This document shows, in pieces, positions 36,013-44,905 of a DNA stretch of 64,000 bases. Position numbers and translations under genes: made by a program. Position 1 is the first letter of the stretch, and each line of letters starts with the position of its first letter. The DNA is from UBA2336 sp049306095. GTDB lineage: Bacteria; Bacteroidota; Bacteroidia; Cytophagales; Cyclobacteriaceae. The stretch is from contig JBAQPU010000012.1 of NCBI GenBank assembly GCA_049306095.1, positions 73,027 through 137,026 on the forward strand, in the 5' to 3' direction. Under the pieces are notes generated by a model. That model was not told the DNA's origin, searched no databases, and saw only the letters and a list, made by a program, of their open reading frames with translations.

Positions 36013-37935
36013 TTACGGATTTTGATCAGCGCTGAGCTTAAGCCTCCACGCAGAGTCATATTCCACCGCTCCTTCATCTACCATTTCACGAATTACTTCT
36101 ACAAATAATTCACTGTCGCGTGGATTTATCCTCTTTTCCAACTGCTCAAGGGTATACAATTTCCCTTTTAACAAGGTTAATACTTCTTTGCGCAGTTCTT
36201 TAATCTCATTACTGTTTTCGCTTTTTTTCCGGTCAATACAAACATCGCACTTACCGCAAACGGTGTCTGTCGTTTCTCCAAAATATTCCTGCACAAGCTG
36301 CATCCGGCAACGGTGTACCGATGTGACAAACGAAATCATGGCGTTCATGTTGCCCTCCGCCAGGTTTTTTCTCTCTTCAATCCGCTTCACATTCAACGGA
36401 AGTCTGGAAGCATCCTGTCGTGGCAGAATGAAGGTTAACTGAGGGCTATCTTTTGCCTGACGATAAACCAATACCTGCAATTCGTGAAGGTGTTTGAGCA
36501 GTGAGATCATTTCTTCAACCGAAATTTTCAGTGCGTTAGCCAAATAGCGCTCTGAGATTTTAACAAAATCGTCATACAACTGGGCACCGTACAACCGGAG
36601 CAACATTTTTATCAATGGGTCAAATCGTTCGTTGGCAACCTGAAACTCGTAGAGCCTTGATTTATCTGTTGACAGATAAAGAAGCGATGGACTGTAAAAA
36701 CTTTCATTAAAACTGATGAGCCCCTCCTCTTCCAGTTTTTTTAATGCACTGTAAACTTCCGGCAGATGTAAACTGTACCGTTCACAAAAATCGTGTAGTT
36801 CAAAATCATAACTCTCGCCTTCGCTGCTTCCCAACGCCAACTGGTAATAATTGGCCAGGCCCTGGTACACTTCTTTTAAAAAATCGATGGAGGGATGTGC
36901 CTGGGCAATCTTTGCCTCCAGTGAACTGATATCGGCATCATGATAAATGATAACCGCATACGACCGCTGGCCATCACGACCGGCACGACCGGCCTCCTGG
37001 TAATACGATTCCAGATTCTCTGGAAGATCCAGGTGAACTACTGTGCGTACATCTGGTTTATCAATGCCCATTCCAAACGCATTCGTTGCCACCATCACCC
37101 GCCTTTTATTTTTAACCCATTCATCCTGATGGAGAGCCCGTTGCTCATGCGACAACCCTGCATGATAAAAGGTTGATGCAATACCCATTCTGGTTAATGA
37201 TTCGGCAGTTTCATGGGTGCCTTTTCGCGAACGCGCATAGATAATCACAGAACCCTTTACCTTCTGCAGAACCTCCAGCAACTTGCGTTCTTTGTTTTCG
37301 GTTTTCCGAACCACAAATGAAAGATTATCGCGCGCAAACGTTTTCCGAAAAATCTTGTAGCCTGACCGAAACGCCAGTTTATCAACGATGTCGTCCGCTA
37401 CCGGTGGTGTCGCGGTGGCGGTTAAGGCAAGAACAGGAACCCGGGGAAGCACCTCCCGAAGGGCAGCCAACTTCAAATACGGAGGCCGAAAATCGTAGCC
37501 CCATTGCGAGATGCAATGTGCTTCGTCTACGGCAATCAAAGATACCTTCATCTGTTTTACCCTCTCCTGAAAAATTTCCGTTTGCAAACGTTCAGGTGAC
37601 AGGTACAGAAATTTCACTTTTCCGTAGATACAATTGTTCAGGTGCACATCAATCTCCTGCCTGCCCATACCGGAATGAACAGCGAGTGCATAAATCCCTT
37701 TGCTTTTCAGGTTCTCGACCTGGTCTTTCATCAACGCAATCAGAGGTGAAACCACCATACAAAGTCCATCCAACATCATAGCTGGAACCTGAAAGCAAAC
37801 CGATTTTCCACCACCGGTGGGCAACAAGGCAAGCGTATCGTTTCCGGCTAAAACAGAATCGATGATTTCCTGCTGAAGCGGACGAAACTGGCTATGACGC
37901 CAATACTTTTTTAATATAGAGAGTGAGCTTTCCAC
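36013..37935 (-). CDS. recQ: RecQ family ATP-dependent DNA helicase
   Basis: This 640-residue 3'-5' helicase unwinds DNA in recombination and repair. Walker A TGGGKS is at 40-45, the DEAH box at 137-140 with the RecQ loop AHCISQWGYDFRP, and the second RecA domain has QEAGRAGRDG. A zinc-binding motif with VCGKCDVC lies near residue 555 (RQC region). No HRDC domain is evident; the winged-helix part is the last recognisable domain. The start codon is GTG. It may be cotranscribed with the crotonase gene upstream. Confidence 0.94.
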   Translation of the reverse strand: MESSLSILKKYWRHSQFRPLQQEIIDSVLAGNDTLALLPTGGGKSVCFQVPAMMLDGLCMVVSPLIALMKDQVENLKSKGIYALAVHSGMGRQEIDVHLNNCIYGKVKFLYLSPERLQTEIFQERVKQMKVSLIAVDEAHCISQWGYDFRPPYLKLAALREVLPRVPVLALTATATPPVADDIVDKLAFRSGYKIFRKTFARDNLSFVVRKTENKERKLLEVLQKVKGSVIIYARSRKGTHETAESLTRMGIASTFYHAGLSHEQRALHQDEWVKNKRRVMVATNAFGMGIDKPDVRTVVHLDLPENLESYYQEAGRAGRDGQRSYAVIIYHDADISSLEAKIAQAHPSIDFLKEVYQGLANYYQLALGSSEGESYDFELHDFCERYSLHLPEVYSALKKLEEEGLISFNESFYSPSLLYLSTDKSRLYEFQVANERFDPLIKMLLRLYGAQLYDDFVKISERYLANALKISVEEMISLLKHLHELQVLVYRQAKDSPQLTFILPRQDASRLPLNVKRIEERKNLAEGNMNAMISFVTSVHRCRMQLVQEYFGETTDTVCGKCDVCIDRKKSENSNEIKELRKEVLTLLKGKLYTLEQLEKRINPRDSELFVEVIREMVDEGAVEYDSAWRLKLSADQNP

Positions 37936-37953
37936 CTGCCAATGGTGCCAGGA

Positions 37954-38727
37954 TTACCACGACAATTTTTCCTTATTGAGAAAAGCAGCTACACCTCTTT
38001 TGCAATCATCTGTACCTCGAGCCCGCGCATTCATTTCGGCAGCATAGTTTAGTGCATCCACAATGGATTCAGCTTGTACCCGTGCAATCATTTGCTTGGT
38101 TAGTTTCATGGATTGACCTGAATTTTCATTTGCCAGTTTCATGGCCAGGTTATTTACTTCCTGATCAAGCTTTTCGCGTGTTACAATTTTATGAATCAAG
38201 CCTATCTGGCACGCCTGTTCAGCCGATATCAGGTCACCGCTCAACAACATCTCCTTCGATTTAGCTTCACCAATCTTACGTAATAAAAACACTGTAACGA
38301 TAGCCGGAATAAAACCAATTTTTACCTCGGTGTAACCAAACTTTGCTTCCGGTACCGAGTATGTGAAATCACAAACGGTTGCCAGGCCACAGCCACCGGC
38401 CAGTGCATGCCCCTGAACCTGAGCGATCACTACCTTTGGGTGTGTATAAATTTTCAGGAATAATTCTTTCAGGTGATTGGAGTCCTGAAGATTTTCCTCA
38501 AATGAAAATTTCTGCAACTGTTGAAGGTAGGTTAAATCGGCACCTGCACAGAAAGCCTCCCCATTAGCTTTTAATACAACTACCTTAACCTCGTTGTCGT
38601 GCTCCGCATGCGCAAAGGCTTCCTTCAAGTCGGCCACCAATTCGTAGCTCAGTGCATTTCGTTTTTCGGGGCGATTCAGTGTTATGAAACCGATTCGGTT
38701 CTGAACGTGATATTCAACAAGTTCCAT
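37954..38727 (-). CDS. enoyl-CoA hydratase/isomerase family protein
   Basis: This 257-residue crotonase-fold protein has LNRPEKRNALS near the N terminus, the oxyanion loop EAFCAGADL (about 58-65) and GHALAGGCGLATVCDF (107-121). The second catalytic Glu is present (E134 in GYTEVKIGF), but the first, usual in GGGCEL, is Gly here. This pattern occurs in some crotonases such as methylglutaconyl-CoA hydratase-like and isomerase types, so the reaction cannot be named. It lies between comEC and recQ, 4 bp from comEC. Confidence 0.88.
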   Translation of the reverse strand: MELVEYHVQNRIGFITLNRPEKRNALSYELVADLKEAFAHAEHDNEVKVVVLKANGEAFCAGADLTYLQQLQKFSFEENLQDSNHLKELFLKIYTHPKVVIAQVQGHALAGGCGLATVCDFTYSVPEAKFGYTEVKIGFIPAIVTVFLLRKIGEAKSKEMLLSGDLISAEQACQIGLIHKIVTREKLDQEVNNLAMKLANENSGQSMKLTKQMIARVQAESIVDALNYAAEMNARARGTDDCKRGVAAFLNKEKLSW

Positions 38728-38731
38728 TCTC

Positions 38732-40816
38732 TTATAGTTTAGTCACAAATGAGCCATCGTGAAGAACAGAGTGCACACGAATGGATGCCTCTTGCGCTTC
38801 CTTTACTATTCTGTCAGCAAAATAAAAAGAATTACTGCTATCGAGAATCAGCTTCTCAAAATTAACACCTGCCAGATCTCGCACACTTGTAATGGCATTT
38901 TGTTTAACCACCACATAGTTGATGGTTAATTTTTCAGGAAATGAAAATTCCTTCTCGCTGACCTGCAACAGGGTTATACCCCTCCAGACGATCAACCGAC
39001 ACCCCCGGTATTGGTGGGAAAAATCAGCACCCTCATGATCGTCAACCCGGTCTATCCCACTCCTCAATCTGTTCGGGCGAATGTGAAACCGGATTCTCTC
39101 CTTATCTTCTTTTAATGTGGAGTCTGCCAGAAAATATGCCTGCCCATGATCAAAAAAATCCAATGCGCTGAAACCCGATACGTTGTAAACAGTAAGTTTT
39201 CGCTGGCTGATCTCACCGGAAAAGTGATTCCATTGGATGGCTGAAAAGGTGAGCATACAAACCGCTGCTGCGAGCGCAAAGCGAAACTTCCTGCTTTGAA
39301 AAAGCAGCAGAGTAAATACAATGGCAGCAATCAGTAACCAACATTGAAAAGTGGTGATGTAAACATGATCAACAAGACTGAACGGAAGAGATTCCATTTG
39401 AACGACACCAAAATTCAGTAACCGGATTATCCACTCCAGCAATACTCCTAACAGAACCGCTACCGGACCAATTGCTCCTACTGCTATGAGTGCAATTCCT
39501 GTGATCAGTACCACAAATGAAAGCGGTATAACAAACAGGTTCGAAAACAAAAAATAAACCGGAAATTGATGGAAATACAAAAGTCCCAACGCAAAGGTTG
39601 CCAGTTGAGCTGCCATTGATACGCAAGTGATTTGCCACACATTATCCCACAGCCAGCTTTTAGGTTCCCACAGGCGCGAAAAAATCGGTTGCAGGTACAC
39701 GATACCGATTACTGCCAGATAAGAAAGTTGAAAGCCAACCGACATCAACAGATATGGCTCGTACAACAGCAGACAAAAGGCGGAGGCAGCCAGGGTATTG
39801 TAAATATTGGTACGCCTGCTTATTGGTCTGGCCATGGCCACAAAGGAAAACATGGTTACTGCCCGAAGTACCGAAGGAGATAACCCTGTTATAAATGCAT
39901 AACCCCATAATAAAACAATACTCAACAACGCCAATATCCATTTTCCGGTAGCTGATTTGTTAAGCGGCTTCAGTACCAAAAGTATCAGCCAATAAATAAT
40001 ACCAATATGCAATCCGGAAACTGACAACACATGAAGAGAACCAGTAGCCGCATACGCAGAAAGTAAATCATTATCAAGGCCATCGGTTACGCCCAACACA
40101 AGAGCAGAAACAGTGGCTTGTTCACGATCGCCCTTAACATATTGATTGATTACCTGCTGTGCCCACATGCGCGCCCGAATGGAATAATCAATGAACCAGT
40201 TGGGCGGCTGATGGTCTTTGTAATGGACGTCACCGTTTCGCAGAAAGTGCTGATGATAGATTTTTTTAAACGTGAGGAATCGCTTATAATCAAATTCACC
40301 GGGATTGGCAGGCCCCTCTAACAACCGTGGGCCTCCTTTTATAAGAAGCACATCTCCGTAAACAAAAGGTGTTTTAAAAGCCTTCTTCGAAAAATAGAGT
40401 AATACTTTTCCGGTACGCTTGCCCCAACCGTTGGGGTGCCGTACAGCCAGCACCTCAGCTTCAACTTTCCAGGAATTATTCTTTTCCTGCGCCTGATGGG
40501 TAACTACAACCTGATAGTATTCGATTGGTTCAGGATCGTGAATGAAATGATCACGGTGGTGAATATCGGATGAAAAATAAACCAGCACGAAACCCGACAG
40601 AACAACAACGGGCAATCCTATCACTCCAGGGTTAATGCTTCTCCACCTTCCTCTCGATTGCAGAATTGAAACCAACAGATAGATCGCTGACAAGCCAAAA
40701 AAGAAAAAGATGGCAATATTGATTGACAAGCTGTTGGGCCAATAAATTCCCCCAATGATTCCAAGGCAGAAAAAAAGGGTGAGTCGAATAAACGGATAGG
40801 GTGCCCACTGAAACAT
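38732..40816 (-). CDS. comEC: ComEC/Rec2 family competence protein, short form
   Basis: The protein has 694 residues. Two N-terminal helices and a DUF4131-type beta domain (about 60-200) precede the multi-helix Competence domain (about 230-510) with SGLHIGIIYWLILL, the conserved core. The C-terminal metallo-beta-lactamase nuclease domain of many ComEC proteins is absent; instead there is a short beta region after residue 530. ComEC is the inner-membrane DNA channel in natural transformation. A near-consensus TATCTTTT box (40829-40822, minus) stands 5 bp before the ATG. Confidence 0.88.
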   Translation of the reverse strand: MFQWAPYPFIRLTLFFCLGIIGGIYWPNSLSINIAIFFFFGLSAIYLLVSILQSRGRWRSINPGVIGLPVVVLSGFVLVYFSSDIHHRDHFIHDPEPIEYYQVVVTHQAQEKNNSWKVEAEVLAVRHPNGWGKRTGKVLLYFSKKAFKTPFVYGDVLLIKGGPRLLEGPANPGEFDYKRFLTFKKIYHQHFLRNGDVHYKDHQPPNWFIDYSIRARMWAQQVINQYVKGDREQATVSALVLGVTDGLDNDLLSAYAATGSLHVLSVSGLHIGIIYWLILLVLKPLNKSATGKWILALLSIVLLWGYAFITGLSPSVLRAVTMFSFVAMARPISRRTNIYNTLAASAFCLLLYEPYLLMSVGFQLSYLAVIGIVYLQPIFSRLWEPKSWLWDNVWQITCVSMAAQLATFALGLLYFHQFPVYFLFSNLFVIPLSFVVLITGIALIAVGAIGPVAVLLGVLLEWIIRLLNFGVVQMESLPFSLVDHVYITTFQCWLLIAAIVFTLLLFQSRKFRFALAAAVCMLTFSAIQWNHFSGEISQRKLTVYNVSGFSALDFFDHGQAYFLADSTLKEDKERIRFHIRPNRLRSGIDRVDDHEGADFSHQYRGCRLIVWRGITLLQVSEKEFSFPEKLTINYVVVKQNAITSVRDLAGVNFEKLILDSSNSFYFADRIVKEAQEASIRVHSVLHDGSFVTKL

Positions 40817-40934
40817 ATCCTAAAAGATAGGAAATTGTATGGGATCGGAGGCAGGCCGATTGCATCTCTTAGAAAATACGACCTGGAACAGTTTTCAGAA
40901 TAGGTTGACACCAACCATACCCCAATCAATCCCC

Positions 40935-41888
40935 TTACTTTTTTCCTTCCGGGTTCTCTCTATCGTACGCTTCAATAATATTGCGCACCAGCTTATGGCG
41001 CACGACATCGCGTTCGTTTAATTCAATAAACCCGATTCCTTTCACGTTACCCAAAATCCGGACGGCTTCTTTCAGTCCGGATCGTTGGTTGTGGGGTAAA
41101 TCAATTTGTGAGACATCGCCCGTTACAATCATTTTTGATTCGGGGCCCATGCGGGTAAGAAACATTTTCATTTGCATGGGGGTGGTGTTCTGCCCTTCAT
41201 CCAGTAAGATAAATGCGTTGTTCAGCGTTCGGCCACGCATATAGGCCAACGGTGCTATTTCAATTACCTCGCGCTCCATGTAGTACTTCAGTTTTTCAAA
41301 AGGAATCATATCATGAAGGGCATCATAAATAGGACGCAGGTAAGGATCAATTTTTTCTTTCAGGTCACCCGGCAAAAAACCAAGGTTCTCACCTGCCTCC
41401 ACTGCCGGCCGCGTGATGATAATTTTTTTTACCTGTTTGTTCTTAAGGGCATGCACTGCCAGAGCAACCGACACATACGTTTTACCGGTACCGGCCGGAC
41501 CCAATGCAAAAACCAAATCATTTTCCTTTACCAACTGTACCAGGCGAATTTGATTAGGGGTTTTTGGTTTGATAGGCGCTCCCCTGGTTCCATATAAAAT
41601 AATGCCATCCGGAGAAAGCGGCTCGTGGTTTTCATGATCATACGATACAAACCCCTTTACATTTTCTTCGGTAATGCGCCCAAATTTATGGTAATGATCG
41701 ACCAGCGCATCAAGAATGTCGCTGATCTGAACAATTTCCGATGCGGTTCCTTTAATTAAGATTTCATTGCCGCGGGAAACAATGCGGCTTTTGGGAAAGG
41801 CTGCGGCCAGGGATTGGATATTTTTGTTTTCTACCCCCAGAAAATCAGGCAGGGAAACATTTTCGAGTGTAATTACTTTTTCTGTCAA
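40935..41888 (-). CDS. phoH: PhoH-like ATPase
   Basis: This 317-residue cytoplasmic P-loop protein has Walker A GPAGTGKT at 130-137, RPAVEAGENLGFLPGD-type sequence after it, Walker B FILLDEGQN, and VTGDVSQIDLP. An N-terminal KH-like region (about 10-70) is typical of the PhoH/YbeZ group, which is linked to ribosome and RNA quality control. The start codon is TTG (41888-41886); no in-frame ATG is near and the family N terminus (EKVITLENVS) follows it at once, so the TTG is probably real. Confidence 0.92.
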   Translation of the reverse strand: MTEKVITLENVSLPDFLGVENKNIQSLAAAFPKSRIVSRGNEILIKGTASEIVQISDILDALVDHYHKFGRITEENVKGFVSYDHENHEPLSPDGIILYGTRGAPIKPKTPNQIRLVQLVKENDLVFALGPAGTGKTYVSVALAVHALKNKQVKKIIITRPAVEAGENLGFLPGDLKEKIDPYLRPIYDALHDMIPFEKLKYYMEREVIEIAPLAYMRGRTLNNAFILLDEGQNTTPMQMKMFLTRMGPESKMIVTGDVSQIDLPHNQRSGLKEAVRILGNVKGIGFIELNERDVVRHKLVRNIIEAYDRENPEGKK

Positions 41889-41959
41889 AATGGAAACTGG
41901 GTTGAACGGTAAAATTAAATAATTATCCTCTATAATTTATTTCATTAATTCTCAACAAC

Positions 41960-41990
41960 TTGCGGGAACACAGTCTAAATTGTAACCTTG
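41960..41990 (+). promoter_or_regulatory. promoter candidate of the SAM hydrolase gene
   Basis: TTG at 41960-41962 and TAACCTTG at 41983-41990 are separated by 20 bp, close to the Bacteroidota pattern TTTG-N19/20-TAnnTTTG with one mismatch in the -7 box. The ATG at 42033 is 43 bp downstream. Confidence 0.4.
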
Positions 41991-42032
41991 TTTTAACAGA
42001 CTGCTTGTCATTATTAATAAAGAGGGAAGTCA

Positions 42033-42809
42033 ATGGCCATTGTTACGCTGCTTACAGATTCGGGCGAAAGCGACCACTACGTAGCAGCTATTAAAGCCAG
42101 GATATTAACTGTCAATACAGGCATTAAACTGGTTGACATCACTCATCAGGTTAAACCATGCGACATTGCGCATGCTGCCTTTGTTCTGCGATCGGTTTTC
42201 AGAGAATTCCCGAAAGGCACCACGCACCTGGTAGGTGTGCACGCGGCCGGCCAGCGGGACGAGGCCTACCTTGCCATTCAACTTGAAGATCATTACTTTA
42301 TTGGAACCGATAATGGTTTGTTCGGACTAATCAGTGAAAAGCAACATCAAAATTTAGTTGAGTTAAATTCCATCAACCCGGTACAAACAACATTTCCTGA
42401 AAAAGACATTTTCGCACCGGCTGCCGCCAAACTGGCCAGCGGTGTAGCGATTCGTGACCTTGGCAAGCCGATGGATGTCTTTAAAAAGATGATTGACCGG
42501 CAAGTGAAAGCCACCAAAAAGCAAATTGCCGGACATGTAATCCGTGTTGACAATTTCGGAAACCTGCTGACGAATATTCCAAAAGAAGCCTTTGATATTT
42601 TAAGCAAAGGAAAAACCTACACCATTCAATTTGGAGGCGAGAAATTCAAACGGGTTCATACACAATACAACCAGGCCGAAGAGGGAGATTGCTTTATACT
42701 GTTCAACACGTTAGGTTTTTTAGAAATTGGAATATATAAAGGTCATGCTTCTGAGCTTTTGGGGTTAACCTATGGAAGCATGGTGACTATTATTTTTGAT
42801 GAGGGTTAA
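42033..42809 (+). CDS. SAM hydrolase (DUF62 / SAM hydroxide adenosyltransferase)
   Basis: This 258-residue protein belongs to the chlorinase/fluorinase-like family. The N-terminal SAM site is LLTDSGESDHYVAAIKA, then ITHQVKPCDIAHAAFVLR, and the C-terminal domain has VIRVDNFGNLLTNI. Family members of this general type cut SAM to adenosine and methionine using water. No halogenase features (the long insertion of fluorinases) are evident. The physiological use of the reaction is unclear. It is followed by a 7-bp tandem repeat. Confidence 0.85.
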   Translation: MAIVTLLTDSGESDHYVAAIKARILTVNTGIKLVDITHQVKPCDIAHAAFVLRSVFREFPKGTTHLVGVHAAGQRDEAYLAIQLEDHYFIGTDNGLFGLISEKQHQNLVELNSINPVQTTFPEKDIFAPAAAKLASGVAIRDLGKPMDVFKKMIDRQVKATKKQIAGHVIRVDNFGNLLTNIPKEAFDILSKGKTYTIQFGGEKFKRVHTQYNQAEEGDCFILFNTLGFLEIGIYKGHASELLGLTYGSMVTIIFDEG

Positions 42810-42815
42810 ATGCCG

Positions 42816-42859
42816 GGATTTAGGATTTAGGATTTGAGATTTGAGATTTGGGATTTGGA
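42816..42859. repeat. 7-bp tandem repeat, six units
   Basis: Six contiguous heptamers of the form RGATTTR run from 42816 to 42857 without interruption: GGATTTA twice, GGATTTG, AGATTTG twice, GGATTTG. The array sits between two plus-strand genes and ends 9 bp before the ABM gene start. Confidence 0.95.
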
Positions 42860-42868
42860 ACATAGAAT

Positions 42869-43162
42869 ATGATTATAAGGATTGTTCGCATGCATTTTAC
42901 CGATGCCGGGGTAGATGAGTTTCTGGAAATATTTAACCGGAATAAATCAGCCATCCGGAATTTCCCCGGTTGCTCGCACCTGCAACTTTTAAAAGATGCA
43001 GAAGATCCGAATACCTATACAACGTTAAGTCATTGGGATAATCAACAAAGTTTGGATAATTACCGGAAATCTGAACTTTTTGGGAGTGTGTGGGGCAGGG
43101 TTAAAACACTCTTTGCCGAGCGGACGCAGGCGTTTTCTCTTGAGCGGTTTATTGAGGTGTAA
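42869..43162 (+). CDS. antibiotic biosynthesis monooxygenase (ABM) domain protein
   Basis: This 97-residue protein is a single ferredoxin-like ABM domain. It opens IIRIVRMHFTDAGVDEFLEIF and has GCSHLQLLKD and TLSHWDNQQSLDNYRKSELF, the usual family pattern. Members act as small cofactor-free monooxygenases, heme-degrading enzymes or dimeric binding proteins; the substrate here is unknown. The ATG at 42869 follows directly after the heptamer array, which leaves little room for a ribosome-binding site. Confidence 0.82.
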   Translation: MIIRIVRMHFTDAGVDEFLEIFNRNKSAIRNFPGCSHLQLLKDAEDPNTYTTLSHWDNQQSLDNYRKSELFGSVWGRVKTLFAERTQAFSLERFIEV

Positions 43163-43171
43163 TACATTGAA

Positions 43172-43197
43172 AAGTGAGAGCATCTCACTTACCCTTT
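43172..43197 (+). terminator. terminator after the ABM gene, overlapping the mlaD-like stop
   Basis: AAGTGAGA (43172-43179) and TCTCACTT (43183-43190) form an 8-bp stem with a GCA loop, followed by ACCCTTTTTTT. The hairpin includes the stop codon of the convergent MCE gene at 43185-43187, so the two genes share it. Confidence 0.75.
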
Positions 43198-44156
43198 TTT
43201 TGCTTTTTTTCCTGCTTTTTAAAATATTCCCGAAATAGAAAATGTTCTCTCATGGCCATCATGTTTTCATTGAACCGATTGGTACCCTGTTCAATATTTT
43301 CGAGACTCTGATTCAATTTTTTAACCAACATGGTATCAGCCACTAACGCACCGGCCATTCCATCGCCTTGTTTTACACGTTCAATCAATTTGTAAAAATC
43401 GGCAGCTGCAGCAGAAGTTTGAGTACTTACGTGTTGAATTTCAGCCATGCTTTGCCGGAGCTGGTTGATCATGACTGTATCTGCAATAAGGGCACCGGCC
43501 AAACCATTTCCTTGCTTGACGTCATGAATCAGGTCAGTGATCGAATTCCCAGCATCTGCAGCATTTTTTCCTGCCTCCTTAATATGGGAGGCTGCTTCTT
43601 TCAAGTCGCGTGCGATCAGTGTATCCGAAAGCAATTTCCAAAGGCTATAGCTATTATTTATTTTAAGCGTAATCCTTCGAAGGTCACTGGTAATAACCGC
43701 CAGGTTATCGTTTGTAAAATTTAATGTTCTCAGCATTTCATCTGTCTCGATGGGCACACGCGAATAGATTGTATCGTTTTCTTCTACAGGCTTTGAAAGG
43801 GTCGATTGTGAATTTATATTAATCAACTTATTTCCCATTAGCCCATCTGTGCCAACAGAAGCAATAGAGTTTTTCTTTATGTAAGGTCTTATACTTTTGT
43901 CGATGACCATCGTAACTAAAATATTTGTATCACTTTTAATGGTAATTTCTCGAACTGTACCAACATCAATACCAGCGAATCGAACATTATTACCGGGCAT
44001 GAGGCCATTTACATTTTGAAAACTTGCGTTAATTGTGATTGTCGAGCCAAACAAGTTTCGGTTACTCCCAATCAGGTACAATGACGTGACTAAAAAAATT
44101 ATACCGGCCATTACAAATAGTCCGAGTTTAACATTATCCATTGGCCTTGTTTTCAT
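43185..44156 (-). CDS. MlaD-like MCE-domain lipid transport protein
   Basis: This 323-residue protein has an N-terminal membrane anchor (about 9-28) and one MCE domain (about 38-115) with LMPGNNVRFAGIDVGTV. After it comes a helical tail with two near-identical 25-residue segments, VKQGNGLAGALIADT and VKQGDGMAGALVADT, about 55 residues apart, and a Lys-rich end. MlaD-type rings bind phospholipid between the inner and outer membranes. It is the last gene of the MlaE - MlaF - MlaD operon (5-6 bp gaps). Confidence 0.92.
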   Translation of the reverse strand: MKTRPMDNVKLGLFVMAGIIFLVTSLYLIGSNRNLFGSTITINASFQNVNGLMPGNNVRFAGIDVGTVREITIKSDTNILVTMVIDKSIRPYIKKNSIASVGTDGLMGNKLININSQSTLSKPVEENDTIYSRVPIETDEMLRTLNFTNDNLAVITSDLRRITLKINNSYSLWKLLSDTLIARDLKEAASHIKEAGKNAADAGNSITDLIHDVKQGNGLAGALIADTVMINQLRQSMAEIQHVSTQTSAAAADFYKLIERVKQGDGMAGALVADTMLVKKLNQSLENIEQGTNRFNENMMAMREHFLFREYFKKQEKKQKKGK

Positions 44157-44161
44157 AGTTT

Positions 44162-44899
44162 CTAAGCAAAAAACTCATATATTTTAGGATCACTCGAAGC
44201 AGCTAATTGGCTATACGATCCTTCAGCGTAACATTTTCCATCGATTAACATCCCTACCCGATTTGAGATCATACGGATACAATTCATATCGTGTGAAATA
44301 ATAATAGAAGATGTATTGTATTTTTTCTGAACTGCAAGTATCAGTTTACTGATTTCGCGAGCCGTGATGGGATCAAGACCAGTAGTAGGCTCATCGTATA
44401 AAATAATTTTTGGCCGCAAGATGAGCGTTCGTGCCAATGCAATCCGTTTGCGCATCCCTCCTGATAACTCCGCAGGCATCATATCAACCGTGTGCGAAAG
44501 GCCTACATTTTCAAGGACTTCCATCACCAGGTTCTCAACTTCATCCTTGTTATGTTTTTCATCATCCCAATGCCTGCGTAACGGAAACTCAAGATTCTCG
44601 CGCACGGTCATAGAATCATAAAGTGCATTGCTTTGAAATAAAAAACCTACCTCTACCCGCATTTGATCCATCTCTTCCCTGTTAAAAGCACTTATATCAT
44701 GACCGAAAACCTTGATACACCCATTGTCGGGCGTCAATAAGCCAATAATACATTTGATCAAAACAGATTTACCAGATCCCGATTTACCAAGCACGACAAG
44801 ATTTTCACTGCTATATAAATTCATCGAGAACTCACGCAACACATGATTGCTGCCAAAAGACTTACTCAGGTTTTCTAATTTCACTACAACTTCAGTCAT
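44162..44899 (-). CDS. MlaF-like ABC transporter ATPase
   Basis: This 245-residue protein energises a phospholipid transporter. Walker A GKSGSGKS is at 38-45, the signature LSGGMRKRIALART near 140, Walker B with IILYDEPTTGLDP near 163, and the switch His in IIISHDMNCIR. I start at the ATG 44899; the open frame begins 2 codons earlier at a TTG. It lies between the MlaE-like permease gene and the MCE gene. Confidence 0.94.
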   Translation of the reverse strand: MTEVVVKLENLSKSFGSNHVLREFSMNLYSSENLVVLGKSGSGKSVLIKCIIGLLTPDNGCIKVFGHDISAFNREEMDQMRVEVGFLFQSNALYDSMTVRENLEFPLRRHWDDEKHNKDEVENLVMEVLENVGLSHTVDMMPAELSGGMRKRIALARTLILRPKIILYDEPTTGLDPITAREISKLILAVQKKYNTSSIIISHDMNCIRMISNRVGMLIDGKCYAEGSYSQLAASSDPKIYEFFA

Positions 44900-44905
44900 G
44901 ATCAA

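Noticed and set aside
41960..42032. Riboswitch (for example SAM-responsive) before the SAM hydrolase gene
   Set aside because: No conserved riboswitch core or expression-platform hairpin could be recognised in this short AT-rich leader.
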